In this document: positions 52,384 to 60,507 of the stretch, one piece after another
Layout of the letters: each line of letters starts with the position of its first letter
Numbering within the stretch: the stretch's first letter is position 1
NCBI GenBank assembly: GCA_963777045.1
Contig: CAVZPD010000009.1
Location: 1 to 64,000 of the forward strand
Reading direction: 5' to 3'
Length of the DNA stretch: 64,000 bases
Source: JAPSGM01 sp963777045
Lineage (GTDB): Bacteria; Chloroflexota; Limnocylindria; QHBO01
The notes under the pieces: model-generated
Seen by the model: only the letters and a program-made list of their open reading frames with translations
Told to the model about the DNA's origin: nothing
The model's database searches: none
Translations under genes and position numbers: made by a program

Positions 52384-53039
52384 CGCGGTCGGCTCTTGTC
52401 GGCGAGGGTCTCGCCGCCCTCCACCTCCGGCTCGGTATCGGTGCGCTCGGCACGCGGCGGGAGGGTGGGTGCTGTGGAGTGCGTCAGGCCCTCGCGGAAC
52501 CGCGCGAGGTCCCAGGTCTCCGGACGCTCGAGCGGGTTCACGCCGGCGGCCGGGGAGTCCGCGGCGTCATCGGGCAGGAGGAAGTCCCTGCGCTGGGGAA
52601 AGCTGCGGTAGTCGGGTGACATGAAGATGCGGCGCAGGTCGCGATTGCCCTCGAACACGATGCCCATCATGTCGTACATCTCGCGCTCGTGGTACATCGC
52701 TCCTTCCCACAGTCCGGTGATGGTGGGGATTCGCGGGTCCTCGCGGTCGACGCGGGCGCGAACCCGCAGCCAGGCAGGATGCCTGTCCGAGTAGAGGTGG
52801 TAGACGACCTCGAAGTGCGGATCATCGCCGTCCGGGCCGTAGTCCACCGCGGCCGCGTCGCCGAGCCACCAGAAGCGGAGCTCCGGCTCGTCGCGGACGG
52901 CCTGCAGGACCTCCGCGTTGCGCGAACCGTCGATGACGAGCTCGACCGTGTCCTCATCGGTCCAGAGCGAATCGGCCAGCTCGGGGAAGCGGTCGATGAG
53001 CACCCGAACGAGGGCTCCGGCCGCGGCCGGTGCGGTCAG
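52380..53039 (-). CDS. nuoC: NADH-quinone oxidoreductase subunit C, probable CTG start
   Basis: About 219 residues with the 30-kDa subunit signature (MYHEREMYDMMGIVFEGNRDLRRI). No ATG, GTG or TTG lies at the right place. A CTG at 53039 overlaps the nuoB stop as CTGA, with AAGGAG seven bases ahead, mirroring the ATGA overlap used elsewhere. GTG near 53005 would lose about 12 residues and has a poorer site. The C-terminus has an extra 40-residue acidic tail. Part of the peripheral arm Q module with NuoB and NuoD. Confidence 0.9.
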   Translation of the reverse strand: MTAPAAAGALVRVLIDRFPELADSLWTDEDTVELVIDGSRNAEVLQAVRDEPELRFWWLGDAAAVDYGPDGDDPHFEVVYHLYSDRHPAWLRVRARVDREDPRIPTITGLWEGAMYHEREMYDMMGIVFEGNRDLRRIFMSPDYRSFPQRRDFLLPDDAADSPAAGVNPLERPETWDLARFREGLTHSTAPTLPPRAERTDTEPEVEGGETLADKSRPR

Positions 53040-53698
53040 CGCACGTCTCCTTCCCAGGCGACGCGCTGCGGGCCGCGGTCGACGTAGGTCGGCCACTGTC
53101 CGCGGCGCTGCTTGATCAGCTCCTGCAGCTTGAGCATTCCGTAGATGAGGCCCTCGGGTCGCGGCGGGCAGCCGGGCACGTAGACGTCCACCGGCATGAC
53201 GCGGTCGACGCCCTGGACCACGCTGTACGACCGCTTGAAGCGGCCGCCGCTGGTGGTGCAGGTACCCATCGCCACGCACCATTTCGGCTCCGGCATCTGC
53301 TCCCAGAGGCGCACCAGCGGTCCCGCCATCTTCGTCGTCAGGGTGCCCGCCACGATCAGCACGTCGGCCTGGCGCGGCGAGGCCCGGAACGGGAACATCC
53401 CGAAGCGGTCGATGTCGTTCTTCGAGGTGGCCGTGCTCATCATCTCGATGGCGCAGCAGCTGAGCCCGGAGAGCAGCGGCCAGAGCGAGTTGGCACGGAT
53501 CAGGTCGAGCACCCAGTCGGCCCGGGTCGGGATGACCTCGAGCAGGCCGTGGAAGCCGCCGCGAGGATGCTCCTCCATGCCGAACTCGCGCAGGAGCTGG
53601 TTATCCGCCGCGCCGTCGGGGATGACGATCGGTGCCGGGCCGCTGGCCAGCTGCTCCGCCCGACCGGCATCGGTCTGGTCAGTCGTGTTCATTGCCAT
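53036..53698 (-). CDS. nuoB: NADH-quinone oxidoreductase subunit B
   Basis: About 220 residues of the PSST-type subunit that holds cluster N2. Ligand motifs are visible: LSCCAIEMM, VAMGTCTTSGG and VPGCPPRPE. ATG 53698 has AAGGGAGA about nine bases upstream and overlaps the end of nuoA by ten bases. The first 35 residues are a non-conserved extension. Confidence 0.95.
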   Translation of the reverse strand: MAMNTTDQTDAGRAEQLASGPAPIVIPDGAADNQLLREFGMEEHPRGGFHGLLEVIPTRADWVLDLIRANSLWPLLSGLSCCAIEMMSTATSKNDIDRFGMFPFRASPRQADVLIVAGTLTTKMAGPLVRLWEQMPEPKWCVAMGTCTTSGGRFKRSYSVVQGVDRVMPVDVYVPGCPPRPEGLIYGMLKLQELIKQRRGQWPTYVDRGPQRVAWEGDVR

Positions 53699-54048
53699 CG
53701 CAGGTCTCCCTTCCGCCAGGCGTACAGCTCTCCGAACATCAGGATGGCAAGGAACAGGCCAATGACGATGATGCCCTGCAGCTCCACCGCTCGTACGGTG
53801 ATGGCCCACAGGTAGACGAAGATGATCTCCACGTCGAATGCCACGAAGAGCAGGGCGTAGAGGTAGAAGGCCAGCCCGAAGCGCGACCACGTGTCACCGA
53901 TGGTGTCGATCCCGCTCTCGTACGGCAGCCCCTTCTGGGGCCGATGACGCCGATGCGTGATCAGCCACGAGAACAGGATCGTGCCGAACACGAAGGTCGT
54001 GGCGGCGAACCCGAACCCGAGGACGTAGAGCAGTCCGGTCTGGTCCAA
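53689..54048 (-). CDS. nuoA: NADH-quinone oxidoreductase subunit A
   Basis: About 119 residues with three helices and the loop motifs KGLPYESG and FDVEIIFVYLW that are typical of NuoA. The TTG at 54048 is chosen to begin just before the first helix (LDQTGLLYVLGFGFA). Ribosome-binding signals are weak. It heads the first nuo operon (A-B-C-D-H-IE-F-G fusion). Confidence 0.9.
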   Translation of the reverse strand: MDQTGLLYVLGFGFAATTFVFGTILFSWLITHRRHRPQKGLPYESGIDTIGDTWSRFGLAFYLYALLFVAFDVEIIFVYLWAITVRAVELQGIIVIGLFLAILMFGELYAWRKGDLRWQ

Positions 54049-54294
54049 ACGTCGGCTCCGATTGCGCCAGCTCGGATGCTGGCGCCGCAGCGTCACGGAC
54101 CGATGCGACCGCGCCGATCGTTCCGCGCGCCTGGCTGATTGGTCGTTGTCTGTCGGGCGGCGAGCACAGCATCGAAGCGCCTGCCGCTCGGCCTCCAGTC
54201 TAGCAGGGCGCCTCCCTGCAGTCCGCCCGCCCCTTCTGCCGCGCACTGATCCCGTGACGCGCGCGTGAGGCACGCGTGGGGGACGCGTGAGGGA
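54049..54294. other. upstream region of nuoA with -10 box and GC repeats
   Basis: A TAGACT on the minus strand (54197-54202) is a likely -10 for the nuo operon, about 150 bases before nuoA. No good -35 was seen. At about 54259-54294 three 11-bp units related to CGCGTGAGGGA run straight into arm 1 of the next CGATAG element. No gene is seen. Confidence 0.45.
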
Positions 54295-54471
54295 CGATAG
54301 ATCTTGCGTGTGGCACCCGGGGGCCGGGCCGGGCCGCGGTCTGTCACATCTATCGGTCCATCCTGAGCAGGAGTGCCCACCCCTGGCCACCCGCCACGCT
54401 TCTCCTGGACCGATAGATCGGCCATATGTATGCCCGGCAGGGGTCGCAGGCGCTTTAGTGAAGATCTATCG
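54295..54471. repeat. CGATAG four-arm intergenic element, copy 4
   Basis: Arms at 54295-54303, 54348-54357, 54409-54419 and 54463-54471. The length is 177 bp, equal to copy 1, and the arm spacings are the same. It is preceded by an 11-bp tandem repeat. It lies seven bases beyond the stop of the 54478 gene and upstream of nuoA. The inner arms keep GGTCCATCCTGAGC and TCCTGGACCGATAG. Confidence 0.88.
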
Positions 54472-54477
54472 CCACGT

Positions 54478-55611
54478 TCATCGGCCGAGCCACGCAGCTT
54501 CGACCACGATGCGCAGCCCGTCGCTGACGAGCGCATGGCCCCCGAGCAGCACCGGGACCGATGCCGCAGCCGCCGCTTCCGTCAGCTCCCGCAGCCACGG
54601 CGTGGCGATCCGCGCGGCATCGCAGAAGTCCGACGCGAAGCGTTCCTCGGCGGGCGGCCACGATGCGGAGTCGGCGCTGCCCGCCACTGCCGCCATCACG
54701 ACGCGCGAATCGAGGACGACCGCGTCGGCCAGCGAAGCGAGCTCCTGGACAAGGCCCGTGGGGCCGTGCCGCGAGAGCCAGTCCGCCAGCAGCGAACGCG
54801 GACCCGGACCTCGGGAAGCGCGCATGCCACGCTCCTCGACGAACGCCCGGACCCGGCACGCGGTCTCGGTCTCCAGCAGTGCGAGCGTGCTTGCCGGAAT
54901 CCGCCCGGCGACGAGCAGCTCCCCGCGCTGATCCCGCACCACCTTCCCGATGGCCTCGAGATTCGGCACCTCCAGACGCCGCCCGCCGGGCAGCGTGGCC
55001 ATCTCCAGGAAGCCCCGCGGCGCCGCATCGAGGCGGCGGGTGCCTGGGAGCCGGCCGGCGAGCCGCAGCAGCGCCAGGTCGAGCGGCGTGTCGGCGTCGA
55101 AGCGCGACCAGGCCGCGGTGCGCAGGTCCCGCCCGCGAAAGTCCGCCTCTTCCAGGCGGCGGACGGCGCCGTTGTCGCTCTCGGCCGACTCGAGCGCGGT
55201 GAGCGCGGCACGCAGGTCGCCGGCCACGACGAAGGCATCGGCGCTGTAGCGGTTGTTGGCGACCACCTCGCCGGGGATGGGGGAGAGAAGGCTGTCCAGG
55301 GCGGCGTCGCCGACGAGGGCCAGCGATCCGGCGCCGGCGTAGCCGATGGTGTCGACGGACCCGGCGGCGGTGCGCAGCGCCTCTCGAGCCGCAGACGTAA
55401 ACCACCGGCCCCAGTGGAACGCCTCGCCCCGCGGCGGATCGATGGCCGCCAGGCGCACCACGGCCGCACCCTGCGCTCCGAGCCTCCGCGAAAGCTCCGC
55501 GGCGAGGAGCACCTGCCCGGCACGCACAACGGCGGCGTACGACCCGAATGGCGGCTCCGGCAGGCCGGCGGGATCGACCACCAGCATGAGCGGCGCCGGG
55601 CGCTCAGCCAT
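54478..55611 (-). CDS. conserved-looking protein of unknown function
   Basis: A 377-residue soluble protein. No family is confidently recognised. The N-terminus (LMLVVDPAGLPEPPFGSYAAVVR) and the VANNRYSADAF motif near residue 115 are reminiscent of nucleotidyl- or MobA-like folds, but no diagnostic nucleotide loop is present. It overlaps the DinB-like gene by eight bases, so it is part of the darA-dinB operon. Alternatives are a regulator or an unrecognised enzyme. Confidence 0.55.
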   Translation of the reverse strand: MAERPAPLMLVVDPAGLPEPPFGSYAAVVRAGQVLLAAELSRRLGAQGAAVVRLAAIDPPRGEAFHWGRWFTSAAREALRTAAGSVDTIGYAGAGSLALVGDAALDSLLSPIPGEVVANNRYSADAFVVAGDLRAALTALESAESDNGAVRRLEEADFRGRDLRTAAWSRFDADTPLDLALLRLAGRLPGTRRLDAAPRGFLEMATLPGGRRLEVPNLEAIGKVVRDQRGELLVAGRIPASTLALLETETACRVRAFVEERGMRASRGPGPRSLLADWLSRHGPTGLVQELASLADAVVLDSRVVMAAVAGSADSASWPPAEERFASDFCDAARIATPWLRELTEAAAAASVPVLLGGHALVSDGLRIVVEAAWLGR

Positions 55612-56125
55612 CGCCCAGCAGTCGGTGCAGCTGCTCCAGGTGCATCAGGTCGTGGACGCCCGACCAGAGGAGCCACTCCCCGCAACGCAGGCGCCCGATG
55701 AGCGGGTGGGAGAGCGGACAGGGATCGGCCTCGTGGCCGGCGATGGCCGCGGCCGATTCCGCCATCGACCGCCGCGACTTGTCGAGGTATGCCTGCAGGA
55801 CGCGGCGCGGTGCATCGGCCGGCCCGGGGATGCCCGGCGTCACGACCGGCGCCTCGTCCGGCCAGGCGTCCGTCGCCGCCAGCGCTCCGGCCCGCGCCAG
55901 CCAGCGGCGCGCCGCGGTGGTGTGCGCGAATGCCTGGGCCACGTTCCAATCCGCCTCGCCGCCCGGCGAGCGCAGGAGCTCCTCGCTGGTGGCCTCCAGC
56001 GCGGCGGCCAGCGCATCGGCGATCGCCTCCTGCTGGGCGAGGACGCCGGGCGCCGAGCCCGGCCCGGAGCGACGCCGGATCTGGCGCCGGAAGGCCATGG
56101 CCCCGTCATCGATGGCGCGCCACAC
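55604..56125 (-). CDS. DinB-superfamily protein
   Basis: About 173 residues forming the four-helix DinB/YfiT-like fold, with the conserved metal-binding His positions in AFAHTTAARRWL and SGVHDLMHLEQLH. Family members are metal-dependent S-transferases acting with bacillithiol, mycothiol or related cofactors. GTG 56125 is a chosen start; the frame is also open upstream (overlapping darA) and an ATG at 56098 is possible. The presence of MshD-like genes elsewhere in this window makes a low-molecular-weight thiol partner plausible but unproven. Confidence 0.72.
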   Translation of the reverse strand: MWRAIDDGAMAFRRQIRRRSGPGSAPGVLAQQEAIADALAAALEATSEELLRSPGGEADWNVAQAFAHTTAARRWLARAGALAATDAWPDEAPVVTPGIPGPADAPRRVLQAYLDKSRRSMAESAAAIAGHEADPCPLSHPLIGRLRCGEWLLWSGVHDLMHLEQLHRLLGDG

Positions 56126-56177
56126 GGCGACGACGTCCGGCGCCCGCTCCTCGAGCGCGCGAAGCCAGGGCGGGGAG

Positions 56178-56507
56178 CTAGAGGCGCTCGAAGCGTTCAA
56201 CCGGCACGACGAAGACGGTGGCGCCGCCGACCTCCACCTCGACGGGGTAGGGCATGTAGAACTCACCCGGCTCCATGATGGGCGGCATGGGGTTCACGAA
56301 CTGCCGGCGCGAGTGGCAGTTGGCGCTGATCAGCTCGAGCACCGCGTCGACCTGGTCGTCGTCCACGCCAACCAGGATGGTCGCGTTCCCCTGCTTCAGG
56401 AAGCCCCCCGAGGAGTGCAGGCGCGTTGCGCGATACTCGCGCTCCAGAAGCGCATCCACCAGGGTGCCGGCATCCTCGTTGTGCACGATCGCGGTGACGA
56501 GCTTCAT
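56178..56507 (-). CDS. PII-like cyclic-di-AMP receptor (DarA/PstA family)
   Basis: The 109-residue protein matches the DUF970/PII-like family that binds c-di-AMP. Family landmarks are MKLVTAIVHNEDA, the GGFLKQGNATIL turn and RRQFVNP near the middle. Length and sequence agree well along the whole protein. The target is unknown. First gene of a short operon; a CATAAT at plus-strand 56555-56560 may be its -10. Confidence 0.88.
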   Translation of the reverse strand: MKLVTAIVHNEDAGTLVDALLEREYRATRLHSSGGFLKQGNATILVGVDDDQVDAVLELISANCHSRRQFVNPMPPIMEPGEFYMPYPVEVEVGGATVFVVPVERFERL

Positions 56508-56682
56508 CGGGCGGCTCCTCGAACTGTGGGCGGGGCACGTGCGCGGTCGGCCCGATTATGCCGCAGCGACCGCCGCCGGTTCACCGACCCGCACCGGGAT
56601 ACCTGCCGAACGGCACGGCCCGCCACTGCTCGACGGCATCATGCTATCTGCTGCAAATCACTCGACTCGAGGTACGCGATTC

Positions 56683-57666
56683 ATGACTGTTCGGGCACGC
56701 GGGCGTCGCAACACCGGCGGCTTGGTGGCGGCGACGTGGCTCATCGGGCTCGGCGTCATCTTCCTGCTGCAGCAGGCGCTCGACCTGCCGTGGGCCCAGG
56801 CGTGGCCGATGTTCCTCATCCTGGCCGGCATCGGCACGCTAGTGGGCCTGCTGCTCGGGAGCAACGGCCGCGGCCGGCGGTTCGTCGGCCTGGCCTGGCC
56901 ACTCCTGCTGATCGCGGCAGGCACCCTGCTGCTGCTCAGCACCACGGGGAACCTGGGCATCGAGCCGGCGGACCTGGTGAGCACCTGGTGGCCGGTCGCG
57001 GTGATCGCCCTGGGGCTCTGGCTGCTGCTCGGGGCGCTGCTTCCCGGCTCGCGCGGAGGAGACGTCACGCTGGAGCTGCCGCTCGACGGCGCCACCTCGG
57101 CACGCGTGAAGGTCGGATTCGGCGGCGGCGAGCTGGAGATCGGCAAGGGCCGCAGCGGCCTGCTGGTCGACGCCGCCTTCGAGGGGATGCCGGCCAGGTA
57201 CGACCTGCGTGGGCCGGGCAACGTCTCGCTCTCCGTGGACTCGCCCGGGGGCTGGCCATGGTGGGATCGGACGCCGAACTGGCGCATCGGCCTGCCCGCC
57301 GAGGTCCCGCTCGACCTCGAGCTTGGATCGGGCGCTGCCAAGGTGCGCCTCGAGCTGGGCGACCTGCAGGTGCGGTCGCTCAAGATCGGAACAGGTGCCA
57401 GCGACACCCGCGTGCGGCTGCCGCGGGCCGCGGGCGAGACGAGGGTCAGGGCAGAGAGCGGGGCGGCGTCGATGACCTTCGAGGTGCCCGATGGCGTGGC
57501 CGCGCGGATCCGGAGCAAGATGGCGCTCGGCAGCACCCGCGTCGACGAGAACCGCTTCCCGCGATCGGCCGCGGGCTGGGAGACGCCGGGCTACGAAACG
57601 GCGCAGAACCGCGTGGAGCTGGAGATCTCCGGCGGCGTCGGATCGGCCGAGGTGCGCGGAGGCTGA
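56683..57666 (+). CDS. LiaF/LiaI-like membrane protein (DUF5668-type)
   Basis: About 327 residues. The N-terminal third has four membrane helices in two hairpins (LIGLGVIFLLQQALDLP; WPLLLIAAGTLLLLS; WPVAVIALGLWLLLG), separated by short polar loops. The C-terminal part is a beta-rich domain of repeated GELEIGKG-like strands, resembling the cell-surface part of LiaF-like proteins. It is a distant paralogue of the 14616 gene. ATG 56683 is preferred; the frame continues upstream without support. Probably an envelope-stress or membrane-monitoring protein. Confidence 0.72.
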   Translation: MTVRARGRRNTGGLVAATWLIGLGVIFLLQQALDLPWAQAWPMFLILAGIGTLVGLLLGSNGRGRRFVGLAWPLLLIAAGTLLLLSTTGNLGIEPADLVSTWWPVAVIALGLWLLLGALLPGSRGGDVTLELPLDGATSARVKVGFGGGELEIGKGRSGLLVDAAFEGMPARYDLRGPGNVSLSVDSPGGWPWWDRTPNWRIGLPAEVPLDLELGSGAAKVRLELGDLQVRSLKIGTGASDTRVRLPRAAGETRVRAESGAASMTFEVPDGVAARIRSKMALGSTRVDENRFPRSAAGWETPGYETAQNRVELEISGGVGSAEVRGG

Positions 57667-57676
57667 CCGGGCGGCT

Positions 57677-58048
57677 TCATCGGTCCAGCTCGGGGTGGAT
57701 GATCCAGACGTTCGGCTCCCAGTACGAGCCGAGGTTGAGCTCCCGGTCGATGTGGACGGTGGCCAGGCCTTCCGGAAAGACGTAGTCGTCCGTCTCGGGG
57801 AACGCGAGGCCGGTCCACGCCTCCCACTCGGCGACGCTGCCGCTGATGTGCACGACGGCATCGGCAGCCGCGTCGAAGAGCACGAACTGGTAGTCGGCCA
57901 GCTCTTCGTCGAGCCGTCCCCACCACTCGTTCAGGACGTCGCCGTGCATGTTGTACTCCGGCCAGACCGATGCCGACGCGATGCCGCGCTCCCACAGGTC
58001 CGGTCGGTCGGCCGCGGTGTGCAGGCTGAGCTGCGGAGTGTCGGACAT
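57677..58048 (-). CDS. internally deleted GNAT-family acetyltransferase remnant
   Basis: The 123-residue product begins like a family of larger (about 250-residue) GNAT proteins (TAADRPDLWERGI, VWPEYNMHGDVLNEWW, ELADYQFVLFD). It then jumps directly to their C-terminal end (SGSVAEWEAWTGLAFPE, EPNVWIIHPE). The acetyl-CoA-binding middle of about 100 residues is missing with no frame break, so it is probably non-catalytic. The comparison rests on remembered family features. Its start overlaps the tmk stop (TGATG). Confidence 0.6.
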   Translation of the reverse strand: MSDTPQLSLHTAADRPDLWERGIASASVWPEYNMHGDVLNEWWGRLDEELADYQFVLFDAAADAVVHISGSVAEWEAWTGLAFPETDDYVFPEGLATVHIDRELNLGSYWEPNVWIIHPELDR

Positions 58049-58695
58049 CAGTCGCCGCCGAAGACGATCGGCTCGACCGCGGCCATCACCAGCCGATCGG
58101 TCTCGTCGACCTGCCCGGAGCCGTCGACGACGCGGAAGCGGTCGGGCTCCGCCGCCGCCAGCTGCAGGTAGGCGCTGCGGACCTTCTCGAAGAACGCCGC
58201 GCCCTCCGTGTCCTCGAAGCGGTTCCACGGCCCGCGCCGTTTCCGCGCCAGCCCGACCTCCACCGGCACGTCGACCAGGATGGTCAGGTCGGGCACGGTC
58301 GCGTAGGTGGCGAACTCCTGCAGGTGGCGCATCTCCGAGGGATCGTTGCCGTACGCCGCTCCCTGGTAGGCCAGCGACGAGTCCAGGTAGCGGGCGCTGA
58401 CGACGTGCTCGCCGCGCGCGAGCGCCGGCAGGATCAGCCGCGCGGTGTGCTGGGCCCGCGCCGCCGCGAAGAGGAGGGCGTCGGCCCGCGGGTCCAGGTC
58501 GTCCGAGACGTCGCGCATGTGCAGCAGCAGGCGGCGGATCTCCTCCCCCAGCGGCGTCCCGCCCGGCTCGGCGGTGAGCACGACGGTTTCGCCCCGCCGG
58601 CGCAGCCGCTCTGCCAGGTGTCGGGCCGCGGTGGTCTTGCCGCTGCCATCCGGCCCCTCGAGGGTGATGAAGCGGCCGCGCCGAGCGCTCTCCAC
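58048..58695 (-). CDS. tmk: thymidylate kinase
   Basis: A 215-residue kinase that makes dTDP from dTMP. P-loop GPDGSGKTT lies near residue 14. The substrate motif that normally reads DRY is SARYLDSSLAYQG here, with Asp replaced by Ala, although the Arg is kept. The lid region is RKRRGPWNRFED. Family length is normal. It lies between the R3H ATPase gene and the truncated GNAT gene in one minus-strand run. Confidence 0.93.
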   Translation of the reverse strand: MESARRGRFITLEGPDGSGKTTAARHLAERLRRRGETVVLTAEPGGTPLGEEIRRLLLHMRDVSDDLDPRADALLFAAARAQHTARLILPALARGEHVVSARYLDSSLAYQGAAYGNDPSEMRHLQEFATYATVPDLTILVDVPVEVGLARKRRGPWNRFEDTEGAAFFEKVRSAYLQLAAAEPDRFRVVDGSGQVDETDRLVMAAVEPIVFGGD

Positions 58696-58700
58696 GTACG

Positions 58701-60479
58701 TCAGCGCCAGGCCCGACCCTCGTCGGGGAGGAGCTCCACCCTGCGGTTCGGCTCGGCCCCGCGGGATCGCGACATGAGGCTGTTGCGCTCCGCCATCTGG
58801 TGCTGCAGGCGGCGGACGTAGGCGTTCTGCGGCATCAGCTCGACCGGACGCCCGGAGGCCTGCACCATGCCGATCGCCTCGGCGGTCTCGCGCAGCGCCG
58901 CCTCGGACGGATCGGCCTCCAGGTCGAACAGGCTGGCGAGCAGGTTCTCCATCTGCTGCATCGTGTTCGTCTTGAGCACGTAGATCGGCACGCCGTTCGA
59001 CTCCGCCTCGCGCAGGGCCGATGGCTTGCGGCGGTAGTAGTTGCGCAGCGTCACCACCGCGTCGGCGTCGTCGAGCTCTCGTGCCGAGGTCGCCGGCACG
59101 CCCAGCTCGCGGACGGCCTGCTCGAGCCGCTTGCGGCTCACGCCGAAGGCGAACAGGCTCAACGGCCGCTGGTTGCGAGCGGCGGACGCCTGCCGGCCGC
59201 TGGCCCCGACCTGCCGGTCCAGGTTCGGCCCCGCCGATGCCTCGCGCATCGCCTGCTCCAGCGCCGGACGCGAGTCACCGCCGTCCACCCGCTCCCCGCT
59301 CAGCCGCTCGCCGGGCAGGGTTCGGCCACCCCGGGCGTTGCGCCCGGGCAGCGGACGCAGGCCGCCGCCGCCGAGCTGCCCGCCGGATCGGTTGCGGCTG
59401 AAGGCGCCGAAACCGCCGGTCGGCTCGAGCGGCGCGAACGCAGGGTTGCCGCTGCCCGTCTCGCTGATCTGGTAGTCGTACTTGGTCTGCGCGCGGACCT
59501 CGCCCTGCTCGCGCCAGCGCTGCTCGGGCGGGACCATGTGACCGCGCAGGATGGCGTCGACCGTCTCGGCCACGTTGCGGTGCACGATCACGCGGTCGCG
59601 CTCCAGGATCTCCACCAGCACGTCGAAGGTGGGGGGCGCCTTGCGCTCCAGGACCGTCTTCTGCGTCCCGCGCCGGCGGGCCTCCTCGTCGCCGAGCGTC
59701 ACCGGCTGGATGCCGCCCACCAGGTCGGAGAGGGTGGGGTTCAGCATCAGGTTGTCCAGCGTGTTGCCGTGGGCGGTGCCCACCAGCTGGACGCCTCGCT
59801 CGGCGATGGTGCGCGCCGCCGCCGCCTCCAGCTCGGTCCCGATCTCGTCGATGACGATCACCTCGGGCATGTGGTTCTCCACCGCCTCGATCATCACGTT
59901 GTGCTGGTCGGTGGGCGTGCGGACCTGCATGCGCCGCGCGTCGCCGATACCGGGGTGCGGGATGTCGCCGTCGCCGGCGATCTCGTTGCTGGTGTCGACC
60001 ACGATCACCCGCTTGCCCAGGTCATCGGCCAGGACGCGCGCGACCTCGCGCAGCATCGTCGTCTTGCCGACGCCGGGGCGGCCCAGCAGGAGGACGCTCT
60101 GCCCGCCCTCCACGATGTCGCGGATGATGTCGATGGTGCCGAACACGGCGCGGCCGATGCGGCAGGTCAGCCCGACGACCTTGCCCGCGCGATTGCGGAT
60201 GGCGCTGATCCGATGCAGGGTCCGCTCGATCCCGGCCCGGTTGTCGTCGCCGAAGGCGCCGATGTGATCGATGACGTGGTTGATATCGGCCTCGGTCACC
60301 TCGCGGTCGAGAAGCTCCTCCTCGCCATGGGTGAAACGCGCCTCCGGGTGGCGGCCGAGGTCCATCACGACCTCGAGCAGGTCGGAGCGATCCGCGAACG
60401 AGCGAAGCCGCTCCACGATCTCGGCGGGCAGCGCCTCCATCAGCGCATCGAGGTCGTCAGTCGTCTCGAGACGGCTCAT
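58701..60479 (-). CDS. R3H-domain AAA-type ATPase (SpoIIIAA/Ycf45-like)
   Basis: About 592 residues. The N-terminal region leads to an AAA-type ATPase: Walker A GRPGVGKTT near residue 138 and Walker B VIVIDEIGTE, then the AHGNTLDNLMLNP block. The long Gly/Arg-rich linker (about 355-440) is likely disordered. At the C-terminus is an R3H single-strand nucleic-acid-binding motif (YVRRLQHQMAERN, then SRGAEPNRRVEL). Ycf45-type proteins have this arrangement. ATG 60479 is the first good family start although AAGGAGG lies 14 bases ahead. Role unknown, possibly RNA- or DNA-linked. Confidence 0.82.
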   Translation of the reverse strand: MSRLETTDDLDALMEALPAEIVERLRSFADRSDLLEVVMDLGRHPEARFTHGEEELLDREVTEADINHVIDHIGAFGDDNRAGIERTLHRISAIRNRAGKVVGLTCRIGRAVFGTIDIIRDIVEGGQSVLLLGRPGVGKTTMLREVARVLADDLGKRVIVVDTSNEIAGDGDIPHPGIGDARRMQVRTPTDQHNVMIEAVENHMPEVIVIDEIGTELEAAAARTIAERGVQLVGTAHGNTLDNLMLNPTLSDLVGGIQPVTLGDEEARRRGTQKTVLERKAPPTFDVLVEILERDRVIVHRNVAETVDAILRGHMVPPEQRWREQGEVRAQTKYDYQISETGSGNPAFAPLEPTGGFGAFSRNRSGGQLGGGGLRPLPGRNARGGRTLPGERLSGERVDGGDSRPALEQAMREASAGPNLDRQVGASGRQASAARNQRPLSLFAFGVSRKRLEQAVRELGVPATSARELDDADAVVTLRNYYRRKPSALREAESNGVPIYVLKTNTMQQMENLLASLFDLEADPSEAALRETAEAIGMVQASGRPVELMPQNAYVRRLQHQMAERNSLMSRSRGAEPNRRVELLPDEGRAWR

Positions 60480-60507
60480 CTTGCTGACCGATGCCTCCTT
60501 CGCTCGC

